From positions 1-12,091 of the forward strand of contig JBLIOB010000115.1 in assembly GCA_047639575.1 (NCBI GenBank): a stretch of 12,091 nt of DNA, read 5' to 3'. The stretch is from JBLIOB01 sp047639575. Its GTDB lineage: Bacteria; Bacteroidota; Bacteroidia; Flavobacteriales_D; Parvicellaceae. A model generated the notes under the pieces. It saw nothing but the letters and a program-made list of their open reading frames with translations. It was not told the DNA's origin and made no database searches. Position 1 is the stretch's first letter. Every line of letters starts with the position of its first letter. This document shows positions 8,401 to 12,091 of this stretch, one piece after another. The position numbers and the translations under genes were made by a program.

Positions 8401-8835
8401 GCTAAAGTTTATAATACAAATCTAGGTACTTTTTCAGATACAGTAATTGGGATACAAAATGGTAGAGAGATTTGGGCCAACAATAGTGGAACGGTTAATA
8501 TTGCAATTCCCGATAACAGCGCAGTAGGGGCAGTAAGCGATATAGCTGTAGCAACTAATTACATTACAGAAGCTATACAAATAAGAGTTACAGTAGCTCA
8601 CCCATTTATATCAGATTTAGGAGTTGAGATTACATCTCCTTCAGGAACAAAAAGTATATTAATGAACATTAACAGTGGTGTCTATGGAGAAATGGACCAA
8701 GCTCTATTTTTATCTAATGCTTTTTATGGTGAGCAATCTGCTGGTACATGGCGATTAAAAGTCATTGATGGCAGAGCTACAAATAGTGGAATGCTAACAA
8801 ATTGGCAAATTAAAATTATGGGCCACACTCCATAA
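5476..8835 (+). CDS. Lipoprotein kexin-like S8 serine protease with Ig-like modules and P domain
   Basis: 1119 residues. The start is coupled to the preceding gene: GGTGAG (5465-5470) is five bases upstream and the previous TAA lies between them. The signal peptide ends in lipobox LTGC, so Cys16 is lipidated. Residues about 45-540 hold five repeated modules with paired cysteines. Residues 546-560 form a proline-rich hinge. The catalytic domain starts near 562 (PYAWHLENIGQ) and has Asp608 (SDDGLE), His650 (GHGTAVGG), oxyanion Asn754 (AAGNE) and Ser887 (GTSSASP), all intact. Kexin-type signatures include DDGLE..HEDL, LRNGKGTIYVKAAGN and NLSWRDVKHIL. Residues about 985-1117 match a proprotein-convertase P (Homo B) domain (FISDLGVEITSPSGT, AGTWRLKVIDG, NWQIKI). 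There is no prodomain between the hinge and the catalytic core. It is probably anchored in the outer membrane and cleaves proteins outside the cytoplasm; whether it prefers basic sites is not shown by sequence. The gene ends convergent with yggS. Confidence 0.92.
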   Translation: MKYCLSILIILLLTGCVGEKQSKNDDDAGGGSAGANPFTIENSPPQATEITHSGVVSLSQLDSVGIFTNKASTCKFDTIPFKEFFNMNYRMQSLSNNFHRIEGPNFQAGQAYQYYIKCMDPLGNISPQDINLAFSVDPAVNNLVPIIVDFEPRANLAIGTNQVIMKVITNSNANCKYSDSPIYLYDDVRMLTMANFGPTDHRSTIMNLQNGASYAFYVRCRPSSSNNSASDTGSTPIVFEVGDILDNTPPLILLALPTGEQASGTTSSTLIIQTNEDSQCRFNTSSATTFLQKQIFSSTDAFIHSHVVLGLGPNIDYNYYVQCRDAKDNVSEQATINFNIREVNDGVPPLITVLAPNNILTFGDTEELVIVSTNERANCRGSKQADGYNDMSDFTQTGEFSHTVTVSNLITGINTYYVRCSDSNGNLSIRKLINIQVNEDTTDRTGPSISNARPSGVFPSSTSFVDMQVDTNEVSNCFYTTEGTGIDINQMSVFANTAQANAHTQRLQGFISGTTYNYYIKCRDFAGNISTNTATLTFTIQAEAIPATPTPPPPPQIPDPLLPYAWHLENIGQTNFSLVAGVAGEDLRMTQALANNLQGTGIRVAVSDDGLEVLHEDLADNTDIGLSRNYSGAPPWDGRNPTHANDSVGHGTAVGGLIGAVSGNGKGSRGVSPGVTLAGFKFLDTLGDDNDNTLIAKYIDQATGAFDIFNYSYGVASCEFYENTLSDALVAQLKAGTETLRNGKGTIYVKAAGNEYIGDLSDCNIFLNASEQLKHPFTQPLYLGNASLSALNANPYVVLVGANNALGDSTSYSSPGPNIWVSAPGGEFGSDDDSGGLTLLNTPALMTTDFSGCARGFSQAASTRNSFDDGHPLNLTCNYISSFNGTSSASPNTAGAIALILEANPNLSWRDVKHILAQSAIRINPNAADESHPGGSGLDVTNHTYAQGWVRNNAGYYYHRYYGFGAVAVDAAIARAKVYNTNLGTFSDTVIGIQNGREIWANNSGTVNIAIPDNSAVGAVSDIAVATNYITEAIQIRVTVAHPFISDLGVEITSPSGTKSILMNINSGVYGEMDQALFLSNAFYGEQSAGTWRLKVIDGRATNSGMLTNWQIKIMGHTP
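5695..7041 (+). repeat. Five Ig-like/fibronectin-like modules with paired cysteines in the protease
   Basis: Five modules of about 100 residues each carry an early Cys followed by a basic or aromatic residue and a late motif YxYYV(K/R/Q)C(R/M/S)DxxGNxS. The pairs are Cys74/118, 175/220, 280/323, 379/420 and 477/522, so each pair is 41-45 residues apart and the first cysteines are 98-105 apart. Module starts carry PP(L/I)I- or GPSI-type strands. The regular pairing predicts one disulfide per module. The region probably acts as a stalk that lifts the protease domain from the membrane, or as a substrate/surface-binding arm. The coordinates span first to last cysteine. Confidence 0.75.
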
Positions 8836-8850
8836 TTATAAAATAATTAT
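8832..8850. repeat. AT-only inverted repeat between convergent genes
   Basis: ATAATTAT (8832-8839) and ATAATTAT (8843-8850) flank the loop AAA. Each arm is self-complementary, so the whole is a perfect 8-bp stem. The stop codon of the protease (8833-8835) and the stop of yggS (8847-8849) lie in opposite arms. With no G/C pairs it would be a weak hairpin. It is the only candidate bidirectional terminator in the 11-bp spacer. Confidence 0.3.
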
Positions 8851-9533
8851 TTAAATAAATGTGTACCTATACGAAGCCAATCTGCTCCATGATCCAAAGC
8901 AATTTTAAAATCTTGGCTCATTCCCATTGATAATTTCAGACTGACATGAGGATACTTTAAAACAAAATCGTCCTTGAAGCGAGATAACTTTGAAAAGCTT
9001 AAGTTTGCGTCTTTTTCAAAATCGTTAGTTCTTATTTTCCCCATAGTCATTAAACCATAGAGATTAAAAGTCGAATGGCCACTTCCTTTTAAATCTAGAT
9101 AACAATCTTCTATATCATTAAACTTTTTAAAACCTGTTTTCTCATCTTCTCCAGATGTATTCATTTGGATGAAACATTTAATGTCTTTGCTTATAAACTC
9201 CTCGCCCTTTGCTAGAAGTGCCCCCAGCAAATCAAATGAATCAATGGAATGAATTGCAAATAAATTTTTAACCGAAGCTAATTTATTCACTTTATTAGAT
9301 TGTAAGTGGCCTATGAAATGCCAATGAATGTCCCGAAATCCCTCTGACTCAAAATGAGCGGCTTTGTCACATAATTCTTGAACTTTGTTTTCACCAAAAT
9401 GCCTAGCACCTGCATCATAGGCGCTTTTAATAGTATCGAGATCACAATGTTTAGTGACAGCAACTATTTCTACATTTTCTTTCAAAGCACTTATCGCGCT
9501 CATTTTCTCTCGTATTCTTTCTATGGATGCCAT
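8847..9533 (-). CDS. yggS: YggS/PROSC-family pyridoxal phosphate homeostasis protein
   Basis: 228 residues, about the usual length for the family. Lys28 in IVAVTKH is the expected PLP-linking lysine. Other family signatures are FGENKVQE (46-53), HFIGHLQSNK (72-81), LSMGMSQDF (201-209) and RIGT (221-224). All belong to the single-domain alanine-racemase-like TIM barrel that binds PLP in the cytoplasm and buffers it, without a known catalytic activity. The chosen ATG (9533) gives the normal N-terminal helix (IERIREKMSAI), although no clear Shine-Dalgarno precedes it. It is the last gene of the glpX unit, 34 bp after the small charged protein, and converges with the protease gene. Confidence 0.93.
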   Translation of the reverse strand: MASIERIREKMSAISALKENVEIVAVTKHCDLDTIKSAYDAGARHFGENKVQELCDKAAHFESEGFRDIHWHFIGHLQSNKVNKLASVKNLFAIHSIDSFDLLGALLAKGEEFISKDIKCFIQMNTSGEDEKTGFKKFNDIEDCYLDLKGSGHSTFNLYGLMTMGKIRTNDFEKDANLSFSKLSRFKDDFVLKYPHVSLKLSMGMSQDFKIALDHGADWLRIGTHLFK

Positions 9534-9567
9534 GGGTAGTTATCTTTGGTTAACTTTAATTATTTAG

Positions 9568-9924
9568 TTATTTATCTTTATTGTCTTGAACATCTTTGTC
9601 ATTTTTTGGATGTAGTTTAATTTTTGCATTAATTTCAATATCATATTTTGAAACTAACTCTTCAAGTAACTTATTAACATCCGTTTTTGAAAGTAGTCCT
9701 CTTACTTCGTCACGAATAGTTGTGACGAATTCGTCTTTAGATGTTTTTGCGTTTTGAAGAAGACCTGTAACTATATCTTTTGGTAAGGGAATATCTTTTA
9801 AAGTTGCCTTTACTGACTCTTCAGTCATAAAAGCCGCTCCTATCCCAACTGATACAACCTTCTTGACTATATCTGCAACATTTAGTTTGCTATCACTTTC
9901 TTTGTCTTTGTCTTTGTTTGACAT
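9568..9924 (-). CDS. Small charged helical protein of unknown function
   Basis: 118 residues with no signal peptide or membrane segment. The ends are lysine/aspartate-rich (start MSNKDKDKESDSK, end NDKDVQDNKDK), and a (TTTGTC)n-like hexamer repeat encodes part of the first. The middle (about 15-90) reads as amphipathic helices: VADIVKKVVSVGIGAAFMTEESV, then DIVTGLLQNA, then DEVRGLLSKTDVNKLLEELV, and ends with the strand INAKIKLHP. This resembles phasin-like helical proteins, but I cannot assign a family. Start ATG has AAGG (9931-9934) six bases upstream, and only 2 bp separate it from the SRPBCC gene, so the two are probably co-translated. Confidence 0.75.
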   Translation of the reverse strand: MSNKDKDKESDSKLNVADIVKKVVSVGIGAAFMTEESVKATLKDIPLPKDIVTGLLQNAKTSKDEFVTTIRDEVRGLLSKTDVNKLLEELVSKYDIEINAKIKLHPKNDKDVQDNKDK

Positions 9925-9926
9925 TA

Positions 9927-10349
9927 TTAACCTTGTGCCCTTTTTAAATAAGATTGCATCATAGTCGGCAAACTACCGGAGACCAATTTATTAATAACCA
10001 TTTTGGGTGCAAAACCTTTGAAATCAATATCAACGGAGTAAGTAACCTCCGTTTTGCCGTCACCTAAGTCTTTCAGAGACCAACTCCCCTCACTTTTTTT
10101 GAAAAGATCACCTGACTCTAAAGTCCAGCTTAAAGATTTCGGTCTATCATGAGTAAGTTTTAATACATAGACAAACTTTTTTATCATATTAAGTGAATAT
10201 TCAACTCTTGCACCACTTTCATCTTTTTCGAGGACATTAATACCACTCACCCCATCAACAAAATCAGGATAAGATTCATAGTCTAATAAAACATTATAGA
10301 AATCATCAATATTGACATCAAATACCTCTGTTCTTTCCGTCTTTGGCAT
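9927..10349 (-). CDS. SRPBCC/START-fold protein (polyketide cyclase/COQ10-RatA-like)
   Basis: 140 residues; ATG preceded by a strong AAGGAG (10355-10360) at 5-base spacing. The order of elements fits the helix-grip fold of the COQ10/RatA branch: strand TERTEVFDV, helix DDFYNVLLDYESYPDFVDGV, strands INVLEKDES, ARVEYSLNMI, YVLKLTHD, SLSWTLESG, GSWSLKDLGDGKTEVTYSVDIDFKGF, and a long C-terminal helix (MVINKLVSGSLPTMMQSYLKRA). Such proteins bind hydrophobic ligands, for example quinone or lipid, in a cavity. The ligand here cannot be told. It sits 25 bp after glpX and 2 bp before the small helical protein. Fold confidence is high, function confidence low. Confidence 0.85.
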   Translation of the reverse strand: MPKTERTEVFDVNIDDFYNVLLDYESYPDFVDGVSGINVLEKDESGARVEYSLNMIKKFVYVLKLTHDRPKSLSWTLESGDLFKKSEGSWSLKDLGDGKTEVTYSVDIDFKGFAPKMVINKLVSGSLPTMMQSYLKRAQG

Positions 10350-10374
10350 ATCAACTCCTTTTGATTATTTTAAT

Positions 10375-11328
10375 TTAATAACGAGGTTTACGATCGAAAT
10401 GATGAGAGGCCTCAATATGACGGACAGTTCCTGAATAACTACGCATGACCATAGAGTGAGTCACAGCTCCCCAAGATTTAAATTGAACACCTTTAAGAAA
10501 ATTTCCATCTGTTACACCAGTTGCAACAAACATAACATCTCCAGCTGCTAATTCTTCGATACTGTATATTTTATTAATATCATCCACGCCCATTTTCTTT
10601 GCACGTGCAATTTCATCATCATTACGAGGCATTAATTGCCCTTGAAACCAACCACCCATGCATCTCAGTGCTGCTGCGGCAATAACACCTTCTGGTGCGC
10701 CACCTGTTCCAAATAAAATATCAATTCCAGAATCTGGTATACAAGTCGCGATAGCCCCTGCAACATCTCCATCACCGATTAATTGAATACGAGCGCCAGC
10801 TTCTCTGACCTCATCAATTAATGCCTGATGCCTAGGTCTATCTAAAATTACTGCTGTTAAATCATGGATTCTACATTTTTTAACTTCAGCTAATCTGCTT
10901 AGATTTTCTTTAGCGCTCTCACGTATATCAATTATATCTCGCCCTTCACTACAAACTGCAATTTTCTTCATGTAAGTATCAGGAGCATTTAATAAATTTC
11001 CTTCTTCGGCAATTGCCATTACAGAGATTGAATTAAAACCACCGTTAGCACAAACTGTTGTACCTTCAAGAGGATCAAGAGCTATTTCTAACTTAGGGCC
11101 GCGACCTGAACCAACTTTTTCCCCAATAAATAACATGGGAGCTTCATCTCTTTCCCCTTCACCAATAACGACTGTGGCATCACATTCAACTGAGTCTAAC
11201 ATGCTTCGCATAGCATCCACTGCTGCTTGGTCAGCTGCTTTTTCATCACCTCGTCCCATTAAACGGGCAGAAGAAATGGCGGCCATTTCAGTAACACGAA
11301 CAAATTCAAGCGCTAAATTTCGATTCAT
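10375..11328 (-). CDS. glpX: Class II fructose-1,6-bisphosphatase
   Basis: 317 residues. It hydrolyses fructose-1,6-bisphosphate to fructose-6-phosphate, the committed step of gluconeogenesis, in the cytoplasm. Expected metal/catalytic residues of the GlpX family are all present at the same positions as in Escherichia coli GlpX: Asp33 (KAADQAAVDAM), Glu57 (VVIGEGERDEAPML), Asp85 and Glu88 (DPLEGTT), and Glu213 (GTGGAPEGV). GDGDVAGAI (185-193) is also typical. The N-terminus MNRNLALEFVRVTEMAA is canonical, and the ATG has a TGAGGAT purine block just upstream (11332-11338). It is the first gene of a four-gene leftward unit. A candidate promoter lies 30-70 bp upstream. Confidence 0.97.
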   Translation of the reverse strand: MNRNLALEFVRVTEMAAISSARLMGRGDEKAADQAAVDAMRSMLDSVECDATVVIGEGERDEAPMLFIGEKVGSGRGPKLEIALDPLEGTTVCANGGFNSISVMAIAEEGNLLNAPDTYMKKIAVCSEGRDIIDIRESAKENLSRLAEVKKCRIHDLTAVILDRPRHQALIDEVREAGARIQLIGDGDVAGAIATCIPDSGIDILFGTGGAPEGVIAAAALRCMGGWFQGQLMPRNDDEIARAKKMGVDDINKIYSIEELAAGDVMFVATGVTDGNFLKGVQFKSWGAVTHSMVMRSYSGTVRHIEASHHFDRKPRY

Positions 11329-11357
11329 ATAATCCTCATGTTTGATGTTTCCGGTAG

Positions 11358-11363
11358 ATTATA
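11358..11363 (-). promoter_or_regulatory. Candidate -10 element for glpX
   Basis: On the minus strand this reads TATAAT, a perfect -10 hexamer about 30 bp before the glpX start codon. The hexamer 17 bp upstream is GGTACC, which does not match a -35 consensus, so the promoter may rely on an activator. The inverted repeat at 11370-11393 would overlap that position. Confidence 0.4.
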
Positions 11364-11369
11364 AACTTA

Positions 11370-11393
11370 TTTCACCTAAAGGTACCAGTGAAA
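11370..11393. promoter_or_regulatory. Inverted repeat over the glpX -35 region (possible operator)
   Basis: TTTCAC (11370-11375) and GTGAAA (11388-11393) are perfect 6-bp complements separated by 12 bases. The site covers the position where the -35 of the glpX promoter should lie, as expected for a dimeric regulator site. No regulator gene is in view; the arms are short, so chance is possible. Confidence 0.3.
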
Positions 11394-11450
11394 AAGGGGT
11401 AATGAAATCGCTGTAATGCGAAAATATGAGGTTCGGCTGGTGTAAAATTA

Positions 11451-12091
11451 TTATCCGAGTTTCAATTTCAAAAATTCGAGGGTTTCAAGTGTAAGATAAT
11501 CCACAGGTATGTTCTCAATTAAGTTTTTTGCCAACTCGACACGCGTCTTATCCACCTCATCATCAATTTGAAAAACAAATTCATCCTCTAGGACAAGCGG
11601 AGTTTCTAAATCTCTTTGTGCCAGAATTTTACCACTTTTGATTCCAATTCCATCGTTCCATTCGACAAAATTCTCTAGGTAGATAACTTGCAACTTAGAA
11701 AGTTCACCATGGTTATGGCGCCATACGAAAACTTCGACAGGTCCGTCTGCGTGGAGCCAATATTTGAGGTTACTAGGCGTCTCAACATCTAGATCCACTT
11801 GATGCAATGGTCTTATAGCATCAACAATGTTTTCTAAAGAAAGAAAATCCGAAATTCTCTTAGCAGAAACCGTAAACTGAACACCTAGCTTTTGCGCTTT
11901 AACCCATTTTACAACTCCGTCAATTATTAATTCTTGAGAATGCCAATGAATTTTTCCAGTTATGTTTTGATCAACTTGTAATGAATGACCACCATCTTTT
12001 CTAGATAGCTGCATTCCAGTTTGGCCAATATCTTTAACTTCAAAAGCTTTGGCACTTTCGTTAGCGTTCTCCGCAATTATTTTAAAAGTCA
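11451..12091 (-). CDS. PilZ-domain protein (5' end beyond window)
   Basis: The frame is open from the right edge to the stop at 11451-11453, so at least 212 residues are visible. An internal ATG at 12014 is not the true start, because a PilZ motif lies before it: EVKDIGQTGM (D codon 12030-12032), followed by the conserved GVVKWVKAQKLGVQF strand pair. The arginine-rich RxxxR part of the c-di-GMP site, if present, would be outside the window. After the PilZ domain comes a segment of about 115 residues (from VDLDVETPSNLKYWL) with many acidic residues and strand-like stretches, which I do not recognise. PilZ proteins usually act as cyclic-di-GMP effectors in motility, secretion or surface behaviour. 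This one is 122 bp upstream of glpX on the same strand, with no clear terminator between, so read-through is possible. Confidence 0.8.
   Translation of the reverse strand, partial: TFKIIAENANESAKAFEVKDIGQTGMQLSRKDGGHSLQVDQNITGKIHWHSQELIIDGVVKWVKAQKLGVQFTVSAKRISDFLSLENIVDAIRPLHQVDLDVETPSNLKYWLHADGPVEVFVWRHNHGELSKLQVIYLENFVEWNDGIGIKSGKILAQRDLETPLVLEDEFVFQIDDEVDKTRVELAKNLIENIPVDYLTLETLEFLKLKLG

Noticed and set aside
9901..9918. TTTGTC-type hexamer repeated three times
   Set aside because: It only encodes the alternating KD residues at the start of the small charged protein; in-frame low complexity without evidence of a regulatory role.
11135..11332. Plus-strand 65-codon frame over glpX
   Set aside because: Antisense to the conserved metal-binding N-terminal part of glpX; no independent support.
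11412..11425. Small dyad TCGC/GCGA between the PilZ gene and glpX as a terminator
   Set aside because: Four-base stem, no T-tract in the transcription direction; too weak to call.
1..12091. CRISPR array, tRNA, rRNA, insertion sequence or riboswitch
   Set aside because: No spaced direct repeats, cloverleaf, transposase or conserved RNA core was visible in reading both strands by eye.

Overview
The window looks like the chromosome of a low-GC Gram-negative bacterium, most likely a member of the Bdellovibrionota (Bacteriovorax/Halobacteriovorax-like). This is an inference. It rests on large repeat-rich surface lipoproteins with cadherin-like and cysteine-containing modules, an outer-membrane barrel, and AT-rich codon use. 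There is no rRNA, tRNA, integrase, IS or CRISPR to support or contradict it.

Left part (1-3331, minus strand): one very long uninterrupted reading frame that runs off the window start. It has a lipoprotein signal (Cys27), tandem cadherin-like modules, an inserted domain that resembles phage-sheath-type surface domains, three cysteine-bearing repeats and a fibronectin III-like region. It encodes a giant surface lipoprotein of at least 1110 residues.

Middle part (3332-8835, plus strand): a divergent intergenic region leads to a predicted outer-membrane beta-barrel protein (3538-4485). A 218-bp gap follows, with a C8 homopolymer and a sigma70-like promoter. It leads into a two-gene unit: a 256-residue exported protein whose C-terminus looks like a detached subtilase propeptide, and, 1 bp later, a 1119-residue lipoprotein protease. 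The protease carries five disulfide-type Ig-like modules, a proline-rich hinge, a kexin-like S8 catalytic domain with an intact Asp/His/Asn/Ser set, and a P domain, but no propeptide of its own. Together they look like a separated chaperone/inhibitor plus membrane-tethered kexin-like protease. This is the most interesting system in the window.

Right part (8847-12091, minus strand): a compact unit reads glpX (class II fructose-1,6-bisphosphatase), an SRPBCC/START-fold protein, a small helical charged protein, and a YggS-type PLP-binding protein, with gaps of 25, 2 and 34 bp. Upstream of glpX, after a 122-bp gap with a candidate promoter and an inverted repeat, lies the 3'-terminal part of a PilZ-domain gene. 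It enters from the right edge and could be a cyclic-di-GMP effector. The protease and yggS converge with only 11 bp between their stop codons.
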